From Chaetomium olivaceum (taxonomy: Eukaryota > Ascomycota > Sordariomycetes > Sordariales > Chaetomiaceae), in assembly GCA_039881045.1 (NCBI GenBank), contig JAYWVB010000012.1, positions 1 to 64,000 of the forward strand: a stretch of 64,000 nucleotides of DNA, read 5' to 3'. Below the pieces are notes generated by a model, which ran no database searches, was not told where the DNA came from, and was given only the letters and a program-made list of their open reading frames with translations. This document shows positions 1 through 12,094 of this stretch, piece by piece. How positions within the stretch are numbered: the first letter of the stretch is position 1; each line of letters begins with the position of its first letter. The translations under genes were made by a program, and so were the position numbers.

Positions 1-1970
1 AGGTGCTTTTCGACGAGCTTGAACCCAAGGCGCTGAGAATGGGGAGGAATCATGTTGGGTGAAGGTTGAAGCCCGGTATAGATCTGGTCGGGCGGGCACG
101 TCTGGTTGACACCTTCGATATAGTTGGCCCGATCCCTTTGCCCCTCTACCCACTCGTCGTAGGTCTTGGCCATGTCGTTGTGATCCCGGGTGATGGAAGC
201 GGCGTTCTTGGTCTCGTGGGCGAAGACGCGCCGGTCAGGAAGGATCCTGAACCCCAGGCGAGCGGCGCCGTGATGGATCAAATAGCCCAGATCGAACAAC
301 TTCTCGAAGCAGTGCAGGTGCATGTAGCCCGCGTTATGCATCGGGTCGAGCGAGTCGCCAGTCCGGTCCGAGAACTCGTCAAAAGCGATACGGAAGAAGC
401 CTTTGAGGATGGTGTTCTGCGAGGCCGGGCAACGCTTGTATCGGCATTTGGTCGACGCCCCTCCGTTCGCGTACCGGTCGTTCGACTGGGCCGCCACGTT
501 CTGAACCCACAGCGTCAACTTTCGCCCGGGATATGGATGCCCGGTCCCCCTGAAGAAAGTGATGAGTTGTTCGGCGCTAAAGGTCAAAGCGGGCCTTAGC
601 TCGGCAAAGTGCTTGTAGTATCGAAATACGGGCTCCGGTTGCCTCGGACCCGGGACCAACGGACCCCACGAAGTCAGCCTGGGGGGCCTGACGTAAAACC
701 GGAGTGTGTCGTTGTTGGACGAGGCCTTGCGGCTCCTCCGATGGCTTATCCTGCCACGATTGAGCGGGTGAGGCTGGTCCTCCATCGGTAGCGAATTGGG
801 TTGTGGAGGATAGGGTGCCTGGCTGGGTGCGGGGGCTCGGAGGTCAAAGGGATTCAAACGCCCGACATCCGCGAGATTCATCGGCGGGGATATGTTCTGC
901 GCCATCGGAAGCGTATAACTGGGGTTTTGCGGCCCGGTGGACTGCGGATATCGTGAGGGCCCGGGGGACGCGAACTGTTGTTGTTGTGCCTGCGTGTTCG
1001 AGTACATATCGTATTGCCCAGCCCTCTGTTGGGCTTCCGGCATGGGGTAGCGCGAGTTTCCATATGCCTGGTTGCCGTGCTGGTATTGGTCGCCGTAGCC
1101 TCCCTGCCCTCTCGCCGCTTGACTAGCACGAATCCCCTGACCTAGAAGAGGGCCGAGGGGGTATTGCCCCTGGTTCGGGTTCGTCGTATCAGGGAGGATA
1201 TTATTAAGCTGATCAGGGAAATAGAGGTCGCTGTCAGGCTGGGGGAGATATGATTGCGGGTAACGCACTCCCGCTGGCGCTGACGGTTGGGCGGCACGGG
1301 GAACCTCGGCGGTAATTAAAGGGTCGGTTGACGGAAGTGAGAGAGTGTAGTCCGGTCCCGTAGGGCCGAGCTGCGGAAAGGTGAGAGGGGGTTGACGTAC
1401 TGAAGGCTCCGGCGCTCGGTGAGGGTGGGAGACAGCTGTGGCAGGGTCAGTCTGCGGAAAACTAAGAGCGGACATGACACTAGGGGCCGCAGGCGCTGGA
1501 GCCCTTTGAGAAGCGAGAGGGGCCTTGGCCGATTCGCCAAATAGATCCTCATCGTCTTCGCCTTCAGACCCATCAACCGGGGTCGATTCAATGATGGCCG
1601 TGGACGATGGAAACAAAGGGTCCGCCATGTCAAACCCAAAGTTGATGTCGTTCAGACTGGGATCTTCTTGGTTGAAGTCCATTCCGTCGAAGTTCATCCC
1701 GTTGTAGTTGACATCTTGGTCGCTGGCAGCGTGGTTGTTGCCGATTTCGTTGTCATTATCTTCGCCGCCGCCATCCTCGTTATCGTCTTCTTCTTCATCA
1801 TCGTCGTCAACTTGGTTATTGACATCATTGTTGCCGCCACGCGCCTCCTCGTCGAGATATTCCTGGACAAGCCTAAATGTCTCGAAAGTAGCGGCATCGT
1901 CATATTGTGAGGCATAGCCACCCGGGGTCGGATCGCCATATTCCTCAGTGTTGTTGTTGTTTTGACTCAT
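1..1970 (-). CDS. Hypothetical fungal protein, 3' end outside window
   Basis: An uninterrupted minus-strand frame runs from the ATG at 1970 to the window edge, about 656 codons with no stop, so the C-terminus is missing. The first ~80 residues are rich in Asn, Asp and Glu. The middle (~170-390) is Pro/Gln/Ser-rich and looks disordered. From about residue 415 the composition becomes globular, with many aromatic residues and a small cysteine motif, CRYKRCP, near residue 510. No catalytic motif or membrane segment is visible. I do not recognise the family with certainty; the globular part looks like a conserved Sordariomycete protein of unknown function. No intron is needed, and the upstream gene is on the same strand 1.4 kb away. 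Confidence 0.8.
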   Translation of the reverse strand, partial: MSQNNNNTEEYGDPTPGGYASQYDDAATFETFRLVQEYLDEEARGGNNDVNNQVDDDDEEEDDNEDGGGEDNDNEIGNNHAASDQDVNYNGMNFDGMDFNQEDPSLNDINFGFDMADPLFPSSTAIIESTPVDGSEGEDDEDLFGESAKAPLASQRAPAPAAPSVMSALSFPQTDPATAVSHPHRAPEPSVRQPPLTFPQLGPTGPDYTLSLPSTDPLITAEVPRAAQPSAPAGVRYPQSYLPQPDSDLYFPDQLNNILPDTTNPNQGQYPLGPLLGQGIRASQAARGQGGYGDQYQHGNQAYGNSRYPMPEAQQRAGQYDMYSNTQAQQQQFASPGPSRYPQSTGPQNPSYTLPMAQNISPPMNLADVGRLNPFDLRAPAPSQAPYPPQPNSLPMEDQPHPLNRGRISHRRSRKASSNNDTLRFYVRPPRLTSWGPLVPGPRQPEPVFRYYKHFAELRPALTFSAEQLITFFRGTGHPYPGRKLTLWVQNVAAQSNDRYANGGASTKCRYKRCPASQNTILKGFFRIAFDEFSDRTGDSLDPMHNAGYMHLHCFEKLFDLGYLIHHGAARLGFRILPDRRVFAHETKNAASITRDHNDMAKTYDEWVEGQRDRANYIEGVNQTCPPDQIYTGLQPSPNMIPPHSQRLGFKLVEKH

Positions 1971-3366
1971 GGTGAATGTGATCGTTTCGGACGGGTTGCG
2001 ATCTCCTTGATGTTCCTTGAAGAACAGAAAGTTGTTGGATTAAAAAAAGGATTATAAGTAGCAGCTCTGCTGAACTACTTTACAAGAAACTGAAGAGAAC
2101 GTATCGTGTGGATTAGATCACTAAGTATAGGAACAAGGTCGACACAATCCGGTTGTTCAAGCGGGGTAGGCCCTTATATACTGTTCTTCTGTTCCACGCC
2201 CTCCACGCCCTTGAACAATGGGGTGACGCTCGCCCAGCGGAGATATCCTGAAAACAATGGCGTTGAGCGTCGGCAAAGCCATTGTCACGGAAACAAAACT
2301 CGCCGAGTATTTTTGGCATAGGCACAAAAGAAGACAAAGCGGCAATGAGGACGCGCCGCGCGACGCTCAGTATGCTTAAATTAAGCTCGAATAGAGACAA
2401 AGACAAGCGGTCCCCGTCTGGCGTACGGTTTGGGAACAATGTGGCCTGGAGACGAGTCAGCATGTGGCTCGGAGATGGTAGGGGAAGTTAAGTGTTTATG
2501 TGACGCGCCAGAATCAGTAGAGAAAGCGTTGTCTCAACACAAGAAGTTCAGAACAGGTCTGTGAAATGCGTTCATTTCATCACGTAGGCTGTGGGGGTCG
2601 AAAACACGACGGAGAATGACGAGATATGGACTTACCAGACGATGAATGGGTTATAAAGCGACTCGGCCGGTACTCACCTTGACGACCGACGAACAAGGCT
2701 GTCCGAAGTCGGTCGTCATGTTATCGACAAATCATAACCTCAGAAGAGGACGCGCAAGAGCGCATACGGCAGCCGAAGCCATTGCCTGATTGTTGAGTTT
2801 TCCGGCCCAGACTCCGAAAACTCTGCCTCGAGAGTCGAGATAAAGAGAAACCGAAGGTGGTGAAATTTTACGTTGTGGATCTCTCTTTTCGGCCGGACCC
2901 CGGCCCGGTTTCTTTAAAATCCGGATCGGTCGCTCTTGTCAGCCGAGATTTACGCAGGGCATTTCGGGCGTAATCTGTATTGAAATGGTTACACATTACA
3001 TCTACGAAGGACGTTGTATGTAATGTACCCACCCTCTGAAAAAAGCCGAACTTCAACAGAAAACAAGTTGAAGTAAAAGTCATTAGATAAACAACAAAAG
3101 AAGAAGAGATGGAGGAAGTGGATAATAAAACAGAAATCTAGTAAAAATATGAATCGAGTGAAAGGACCTTATTTTTGCTTTGCGTAATGCTGGAATGGTG
3201 GGGAAACTGAGTAAACAAGACAGGATATTGCAAACTTGAGAGCACCGGGTACTTGACTGGGTGTCGTTTGGATAGAATTGCTAGACAGTTTCCCAGAAAG
3301 ATGATGGAATTTGTGGAAGGTCACAATATATCAATTGTAATGGCCATAACTATAGAGTGCTACTAT
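1971..3366. other. Intergenic, 1.4 kb
   Basis: This stretch lies upstream of the hypothetical gene starting at 1970 and downstream of the Rei1-like gene. The short frames on both strands have no recognisable domain and no coding character. I see no tRNA, repeat or transposon end here. Confidence 0.6.
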
Positions 3367-4528
3367 CTAGCCTCCCATGTATACCGGAACCTCCTGTTTG
3401 TAATAGTTTGTATGGACTGCCGTCTTATTCCCCATCTTATCCAACCGGCCACGCTTCCGTCTCTCTGCACGCTTCACATCATCCAGTGCCTTCTTGCGTG
3501 CCAAGAGAAGCGATCGCTGCTCGGATTGGGGTAAGTGTATGAGGCTCAGCTGGTCCCCGGTGCGCAGTTGAGCGAACTGAGTTGTAAGGGCTTGCTCCTT
3601 GCGATCTCTTTTTGTGAGTGCTTGAGGGTCGGCGTTAACGTTACTTTGCTGAGCAGCAGGTAGAGCGGACGTGCCATCGGATGGTCCAGCAAGCGACTTC
3701 TCCTCCCGCAGCCTGCTTTTTGAAGCGGGTTCGACGTAGGAACGGTGGCCGAGGAGCTTCCCGGATGGTAACCTGAGCGTGCGATCGTCTGGATGGCTTC
3801 GGCCCTCTGCGCCATGTTGACCGATCAACTCCATATCATAGAACCCGGCCATCTCTTCGGTCACGTTGAAGCGACAGTGGCCCATGGACGTCATGTGTTG
3901 CTGCACGGCCTCGACCGTCCGGCGACGTTTCCCGCAGCAGATGCATTCCCGGTAGCTGAAGATGACCATATGAAGGAACCAAATTAATGTTTGGAGATCC
4001 ACCACCAATGAAGATTGGAAGGGAATGACGAGGCTGTGCGCTTGGTGCATGTGTGACAGGTTTTCATCTAAGTCCTTGCTGGTCTGGTTGCAGAAGAGGC
4101 ATTCCTCAGCGACGAATTCGACCGCGTCCTTGTCGTCGAAGGATGTGTCGCTCTCTGATTCTTCATCGGAGCTCTCCTCTTGGGCCGATGGTGACCCAGA
4201 TCTTGAACTCGATTTCCACCCTTGTTTTGTGCGACCAGTGGACGATTTGATAGGCGCACTGTTTGGTGGGGTGATGATAGTCCCCGGCTCTGCGACTCGA
4301 CAACGAATCTTGTACACGCTAGATGGATGTCAATACTAAAATTTCAAGAGGCAAAAATAGGGAGGCACTCGGGTGATTTGACAAAGAATGTCAAATATGA
4401 GAAACTTACTGCCATTCGCTTTTCGCATGCTGCCGCTTCTCCTCGGTGGTATCGAAAAAAAGATCGCAGAGCAGGCATTCGAGTAACGCCCGGCCCGGAG
4501 TGGGACTCGCTGAGGTGGGGTACTCCAT
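3367..4528 (-). CDS. Rei1/Reh1-type zinc-finger 60S ribosome biogenesis factor
   Basis: Two exons, complement(3367..4318, 4410..4528), give 356 residues. The intron has a GTAAGT donor and TAG acceptor, and splicing builds the codon for His40. Three C2H2-type fingers are visible: C18-C21-H34-H40, one starting at C113-C116 and ending in an HMHQAH segment, and one starting at C165-C168 with HMTSMGH. The C-terminus is basic (RAERRKRGR). This arrangement matches the Rei1/ZNF622 family, cytoplasmic proteins that help release and recycle late 60S assembly factors such as Arx1. It is shorter and more divergent than classical Rei1, so it may be the Reh1-like paralogue. An acidic Ser/Glu/Asp linker separates fingers 1 and 2. 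The gene is divergently arranged with the DIP2-like gene. Confidence 0.8.
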
Positions 4529-5875
4529 GATTGTGTTACTGATGAGATTCACGAGTCCTCTAAGCGCTGCTGTTTAACGCGGGGAAGGCCTTGAGAAAAA
4601 TGAGAAGGATGACCGAGAGCTTTAGAGAGTGAGTTAGTAATGAAAGAAGATATTCTCTCCTTGTTAGGGGCCGCCTCTTATGTTCATTAAGCAATTCATC
4701 AATGAACGGGTGATCGGGTATGATTCATAATGACTTTGCCCCAGAGACAGAGAGATGGAGGCTAAGCCGCCTTTGGGACTCATCATTGGTTCTCTCTGTC
4801 GCTGGCGCGAACTCGAACACCGGCTCGGCTACTTCGCACCAACTGCTGCGCATCCGGAACCGGGCTGAGCTGCGCTGGAGTGTCCGGACTGGCGGGTTCG
4901 GCGATTATGGGTAAGGTGTTTTCATGATGTCGCCGGCCTTGATCACATGATGGATCCAGTTCTTTTGAAGCGAATATACCGACAGTGAGAAAAGGGAAAG
5001 TCATTGAATGGGGGCCATCTGCCTACGGTATCTACCTAGCCATGTATAGATTACATTTACTTGCGGTAAGAAGAAGAATGTCTTGCCGGCATGCGTAGCC
5101 ACTACCGCTACGCGTTGGTATTGCCGAGGCGGGTGCCTGTGCCCATAGCCGTAACTTTTTTCTCTCTGTCCGTCATCGATTGCAAAGGACTCGGAGGGGA
5201 TTTTATTGGTTGTCTCGGTGTAACTCTTGGCTTTTGGGTCGAGATACGAAGTATTGCGAGCGAGGCCCGACCTCCCGTCGTATGGAAAATCGCAAATTGC
5301 CCCGCACCAATGACCATTATCCCCATGCAGTTCTGAGACTTCGGGTGCAGCAGAACCTTGGAAACGGGACCAGCACGCCAGAGTGCCTGATGAGGTAAGT
5401 TTCGGGGGGACCTGACCCGCCATGTGCGGGGGTACAGCGCCGAGCCAGGGGTTTTAGGTTGGTCAGGGTCTGTCCGTCCTCGTAACTGACAGATGCCCCA
5501 CCAAACCTGTGCGTGCCATCTGTGACCACCACTTCCAGGTTCAGGTTGCTGCTGCTCCGGGCTCCTGGCTAAATTCCATCCCACCTCACCCACAACCAAC
5601 GTTACGTCACAAGGGCAACAACCAAAAGCCCGCACCACGACATACCGCCTACCACCGACGAACTCCCTAACTAGAGGCCGGCGTGACCGGGGCATCTTGC
5701 GCCCGAGGCAACCGACTTTTGCATGACTGCTCGCTCGTGAACGGCCCGCCAGACTGCGCAGGGTTCATTGTTTAGTGTTCAACATTTCCGTGGCCCTTCC
5801 GCTTCCGCACCTCCCGCACCTCCCGCTTCCTCCTCACGACTCCGGCCGATATCATTGCGCGACACCGACGACGCC
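4529..5875. other. Divergent intergenic region between Rei1-like and DIP2-like genes
   Basis: These 1.35 kb should hold both promoters. A 195-codon minus frame at 5108-5695 exists but has random-looking composition and no domain. I see no strong TATA box, repeat or RNA gene. Confidence 0.6.
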
Positions 5876-8800
5876 ATGGCTGCGCTCAGCCCCGAATTGC
5901 AGGGGCAGCTCGAGGACTTGGATAGGGAGCTTGAGGTACGTCAACACGTGCTACGGTTTTTTGCTTGCTCGCTTGGGTCCCTGCGCGGGCAGGCCTTGGA
6001 ATGAATACACACACGCCGTATCTTGCCGTTTCCATGGTTGGCTGTCGCAAGGAACTCGGCCGGGCCATCATCGCTTGCCTTGTCCATCCATCGCTATCTC
6101 GTGTACCTTCTGCGGGCCTCGCTGACATGTTGCTATCTACAGGAGGGCGATATTACACAGAAAGGGTAGGTCTGCCCCTCTCCCATACCCAGTGTCCTAG
6201 AGCCGGTACTCCGTCAACCTTCCTCAACATTCCGCAACACCGTGCTACTCCGCTGACGAGAGCAACTCGCTAACAATGCGTCTTCTTCTCCCCAGGTACC
6301 AGAAGCGGCGCACCCAGTTAATGTCACAGTATGGATTTGGTGATATGCCTGCCCTGAAGCTGGGTGGCCTACGCATCCACTCCCCCGACGACTATGAGGG
6401 CCCGCCTTCCGATCATCGCGCCGCCTCGCTCGCGGCCCTGAATTCTGGCGTCGCGGACGACCAACGACGCGGGTCCGTGGGCTCAACAAATGAATACCGG
6501 GCCCAGTCTCCGTATCTGAATATAGACTCGCATCCTGCATCCCTCCTTGCTCCGGGGGGGCCAATGGCCGAACAGCGGCCGAGTATCCGCCAGCACGACT
6601 CACTATTTCTTTCCGCCACACCCGCCAACGATCCCTCCACTCGGACGGGCACGATGGTGTCAGGGGACTACGCCTTCAATCCCGAGCAGCAGCCAGGGTA
6701 TGCCGATCAGCACCAGCAAAATATGTATGACAGCAGGACCGGAACATTGCTGGATTCTCAGGCATACTTTTCGGATTTTGCCGGCCAGTCGTATGATCCG
6801 GCCTCCACAGGGGAGTATGGAGGCCCTCAACGATACTCGGCGAGCGATGCTTTCTCCCCTACAGCAGCAATGGCGCCACCCATGCTCACGGCGAACGATT
6901 TGCCGCCGCTAGATGCCCTCCAGTTCCAGCCGCCGCTCGAGCCGCGCGAGGTTCCCTTTGCCATCCACGACCCCCACGATGAAACCATCTCTATGTCTAA
7001 TTTTGACAACATCGCAGCCGTGCTCAGACACCGCGGTCGCACCTCGGCGAAACTGCCAGCCTACTGGGTGTTGGATAGCAAAGGAAAGGAGATTGCATCC
7101 ATCACATGGGACAAGCTGGCTATGAGGGCCGAGAAGGTGGCGCAAGTGATTCGCGACAAGAGCTCCCTGTACCGTGGGGATCGTGTTGCGCTCATCTACC
7201 GAGACGCCGAGATCATTGACTTTGCCATTGCCTTGCTGGGGTGTTTCATCGCCGGCGTGGTTGCAGTGCCCATAAACGAGCTCCAGGACTACCAGAAGCT
7301 GAACCTGATCCTAACCTCTACACAGGCCCACTTGGCCTTGACAACCGACAACAATCTGAAGGCTTTCCAACGCGACATCACCGCCCAGAAGCTTAATTGG
7401 CCAAAGGGAGTCGAATGGTGGAAAACCAACGAGTTTGGCAGCTACCATCCCAAGCGGAAAGACGACGTTCCTCCGTTATCTGTCCCAGATTTGGCCTATA
7501 TTGAGTTCTCGCGAGCGCCCACTGGTGATCTGAGGGGCGTCGTTCTTAGTCACCGGACCATCATGCATCAGATGGCTTGTCTCAGCGCCATCATTTCTAC
7601 TGCGCCAGGAAATGGGCCCGCCGACACGTTCAACAGAAATCTTCGCGATAAGAACGGCCGTCTGATAGGCGGCGGTGCGAGCAGCGAGATTTTGCTTTCC
7701 TATTTGGATGCACGTCAGGGAATTGGTATGATTCTGGGCGTTCTTTTGACCGTGTACGGGGGGCACACCACTGTCTGGCTGGAGAGCAAGGCTGTCGACG
7801 TCCCTGGTCTTTACGCCCACCTCATTACCAAATACAAGCCTACAGTTATGGTCGCAGACTACCCTGGCTTGAGACGAGCAGCCTACAACTACCAGGCCGA
7901 TCCGATGGCGACGAGGAACTTCAAGAAAGGCATGGACCCCAACTTCCAGACCGTCAAGCTTTGCCTGGTCGACACCCTCACCGTCGATAGCGAGTTTAAC
8001 GAGCTTCTTACCGACCGCTGGTTCCGCCCCCTGCGCAATACGAGATCCAAGGAGATAGTGGCACCCATGCTTTGCCTGCCCGAGCATGGCGGCATGCTGA
8101 TCGGTGTCCGTGACTGGCTAGGCGGCGAAGAGCGCATGGGCTGTCCTTTAAAGCTCGACCTAGGGTCCGACAGTACGCCGGAGGACGAGAAGGAGAAAGA
8201 GGAGGAGAAACCAACGCCTCCAAACGGGTTCTCGACCCTGCTTGGCCAAAGTACAACTACAGCCAAGGAGGAGCGCGCAAAGATGGAGCTTAGTGAGGTT
8301 CTTCTCGACAGGGAAGCCCTAAAGACAAACGAGGTGCTGGTTGTCGCCATTGGAGATGAAGTTGGCAAGCGGGCTCTGACCGAACCGGGAACCATCCGTA
8401 TCGGTGCCTTTGGCTACCCGATTCCCGATGCCACGCTCGCTATTGTTGACCCCGAAAATGGCCTCCTTGCCTCGCCCAACACAGTAGGCGAGATTTGGGT
8501 CGATTCTCCTTCCCTGTCTGGTGGTTTCTGGGCGTTGCCAAAGCACACGGAGCAGATCTTCCACGCCCGGCCTTACAAGTTTGAGCCAGGTGACCCCACA
8601 CCAACCGCGATCGAGCCCGAGTTTCTCAGGACTGGCCTCCTAGGTACTATCATAGAAGGCAAGATTTTCGTCCTTGGTCTGTATGAAGACCGCATTCGGC
8701 AAAAGGTGGAGTGGGTTGAGGATGGTGGCCCTGAGAACGCCGAGCACCGCTACTTCTTCGTCCAACACATTGTTGTCAGCATCATGAAGAATGTGCCAAA

Positions 8801-11800
8801 GATGTTTGATTGCTCCGCATTCGACGTCTTTGTCAACGAGGAACACCTTCCGGTTGTGGTGCTCGAATCGCCGGCCGCGTCCACCGCCCCTACCGCGAGC
8901 GGAGGCCCGCCCCGGCAACTGGACACCGCACTGCTCGACTCTCTTGCCGAGAGGTGCATGGACGTGTTGTTGCAAGAGCACAATCTCCGCGTCTATTGCG
9001 TCATGATTACGGCGCCTAATGCCTTGCCTAGGGTGCTCAAGAACGGGCGCCGTGAGATCGGCAATATGCTGTGCAGGAGAGAATTTGACCAGGGCAACCT
9101 CCCATGTGTCCACGTCAAGTTCGCGGTTGAGCACGCAGTCTTGAATCTACCCGTGGGTGTTGACCCCGTTGGCGGCATCTGGTCGCCGATAGCAACCCTT
9201 TCCCGCGGAGATCTTCTCTCCCCGGCGGACAAGCAGTATTCAGGTATTGATCGTAGGGAAGTCGTCATCGACGACAGGACATCCACGCCGCTCAACAACT
9301 TTTCGAGCATCACCGACCTCATCCAGTGGCGTGTAGCCAGACAGCCTGAGGAGTTGTCGTTTTGCACTATCGATGGCCGAGGAAAAGAGGGCAAAGGTGT
9401 AACATGGAAGAAATTCGACATGAAGGTAGCCGCTGTCGCCGTTTATCTGAAGAACAAGGTGAAGCTTAAGGCCGGCGACCACGTTGTTCTCATGTACACA
9501 CATTCCGAGGATTTCGTCTTTGCGATCCACGCCTGCATCAATCTTGGCGTCGTGGTCATCCCACTCGCACCCATGGACCAGAACCGCTTGTCGGAGGATG
9601 TTCCGGCATTTTTGCACTTGGTGTCAGAGTACCGCGTGCGGGCCGTCCTGGTGAACCAGGAGGTGGACCATCTGCTGAAAGTGAAAGCTGTCTCACAGCA
9701 TGTTAAGCAAACCGCGCAGGTGCTCAAGGTCGCGATACCCAACACATACAATACCAGCAAGCCGCCAAAACAGAACAGTGGCTTACGAGATCTCGGCATC
9801 ACTATGGATCCTGCCTGGATTCAGCCCGGCTACCCAGTTGTCATCTGGACGTACTGGACCCCCGACCAGCGGCGATTGGCCGTGCAGCTTGGCCACGACA
9901 CGATCCTCGGCATGTGCAAGGTGCAGAAGGAGACTTGTCAGATGACCAGCTCTCGGCCGGTTTTGGGGTGCGTGAGGAGCACAACCGGTCTGGGCTTTAT
10001 CCACACATGTCTGATGGGTATCTACATCGGCACTCCTACTTACCTTCTCTCGCCCGTTGAGTTCGCCCAGAGCCCGGCGTCGCTTTTCTTGATCTTATCG
10101 CGGTACAAGATCAAGGACACGTACGCTACCCCTCAAATGCTGGATCATGCCATGAGCATGATGCCTGGCAAGGGCTTCACGCTGCACGAACTGAAGAACA
10201 TGATGATCTCGGCCGACGCGCGGCCCCGGGTCGACGTATTCCAAAAGGTCCGCATGCACTTTGCGGCAACGGGCCTCGACCGGACGGCCATCAACACGGT
10301 GTACTCGCATATCTTGAACCCTATGATCGCCTCGCGGTCCTACATGTGCATTGAGCCCATGGAACTGTGGCTAGACCCCAAGGCGCTGCGGCGCGGGCTC
10401 ATCTTTGTGACGGACCAGGAGCGGGAGCCAAAGGCGCTGCTTGTCCAGGACTCGGGTATGGTACCGGTGTCCACACAGATCGCCATTGTCAACCCGGAGA
10501 GCCGCGAACTGTGCATGGAGGGCGAGTATGGTGAAATTTGGGTCGACTCCGAGGCGTGTGTCAAGGGTTTCTACGGATCGCAAGATCCCTTTGACGTGGA
10601 GCGGTTTGATGGGAGGACGGTTGAGGACCCGAGTATCCGGTACGTGCGCACCGGGGATCTCGGGTTCCTCCACAGCGTGCGGCGGCCGATAGGACCTGGC
10701 GGCGCGATCGTTGACATGCAGGTGTTGTTTGTGTTGGGCAACATTGGGGAGACGTTCGAGATCAATGGCTTGAGCCACTTCCCCATGGATATCGAGGCTT
10801 CGGTAGAACGGTGCCATCGCAACATCGTGCCGAGTGGATGGTGAGTCCCCGGTCCATGACTGACTTGGGTTGAGTTGAGCTGACCGAATTTTCTAGTGCA
10901 ATCTTCCAAGCCGGCGGCTTAATCGTGGTCTTGGTGGAAGTCGCACGCAAAGCCTACCTCGCTTCCATCGTCCCCGTCATCGTCAACGCCATCCTCAACG
11001 AGCATCAGATCGTAGTCGATATCGTCGCCTTCGTCAACAAGGGCGATTTCCCGCGCAGCCGCCTCGGGGAGAAACAGCGCGGCAAGATCCTCGCAGGCTG
11101 GGTCAGTCGCAAGCTGCGCACCATGGCCCAGTTCAGCATCAAGGACAACAACCGCGAACCCTTCGGCGCGCCGGCGACCGCGGGCGGCGAGCAAGCCTCC
11201 ACCCACGGCGGCCCCGCCCTTGATGACCCCCACCGCGCCAGCCTGGGCAGCTTCCGCAGTTCCAGCGGGGGACCGCTCCCCGGCCACGGCGGCGGCGCCA
11301 ACAGCTCCCTCCGCAACGTCGAGCCCGCCCCGCAGATCCTGGAGCACCAGCAGCAGATGTACCATCACCACCACCAAGCGGGGTACGACGACCGGGCCAT
11401 GACTATGAATAGCATGCACCACGTGCCCGGTGGCGGCATCGTGACCCCCGGCCCGGTGGAGATGCCGGCCGACGATCACCAGATTGGAGGTGTTGTGCCG
11501 TTCGACCACGACCAAACTCCGACTAGGGGGGCCTATGCCCAACAGCAACATCAACAACCACCCCCCTCCCGCGGCGGCGGCGGCAGCATCTTAGCCGAAC
11601 CGGCGCTGCATGGGTTCGAGCTGCCTGATTTCGAGCAGTTTGTTGGGCATGATGAGCCGCCGCCGCCGAGCTCTTCGTCTGGGCCGGGGCCGGGGCCGGC
11701 GGGGACGGGCATCGGCGTGGCCATGTCATCGCAGTCGCAATCGCAATCGCCGCCGCCGCAGATTCGGCTGCCGGGCGTGGATGGGCGTGAGTCGTTGGAT

Positions 11801-12094
11801 GATTGGGACTTGAGGCCTGGGAGTGGGGGGCATGGGGTTGGTGGTGAGGCTGGGCGAGGCCCGCGCGGTGGTGCTGGTGCTGGAGGGGAGGAGGATGATT
11901 GGAGAGCGGACGCGTACATGTCTATGAACCTGGCCGGGACGCTCGGGGGAAGTGAAGGGAGGGTGCAGCGGGCTTGGGGATGGAGATGCAGTGGTGGTGG
12001 GTGGCTTGTGGCCTTACTATTAGCGGGTGGGGTGTGGGATTGTTTGTTTGTTACAGGGTTGCTTGCTTGGGATAGGATATCAAGGATGTCTTGA
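5876..12094 (+). CDS. DIP2/CPS1-family protein with two adenylation domains
   Basis: Four exons, 5876..5935, 6143..6165, 6296..10840 and 10897..12094, keep frame and give 1941 residues. The second exon is only 23 nt. The short N-terminus (residues 1-60) looks like the DMAP1-binding domain that opens DIP2 proteins. Two acyl-adenylate (AMP-binding) domains follow, from about residue 265 to 860 and 1025 to 1560. Their phosphate-loop motifs are degenerate (EFSRAPTGDLRGVVLSH in the first), as is usual in this family. The last ~300 residues are Gly/Pro/His-rich and probably disordered. Homologues are yeast Cmr2, animal DIP2 and Cochliobolus CPS1, linked to diacylglycerol homeostasis and, for CPS1, to fungal virulence. 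The exact C-terminus is less sure: the final 50 residues are unusual and could hide an intron or a frame error. Confidence 0.9.
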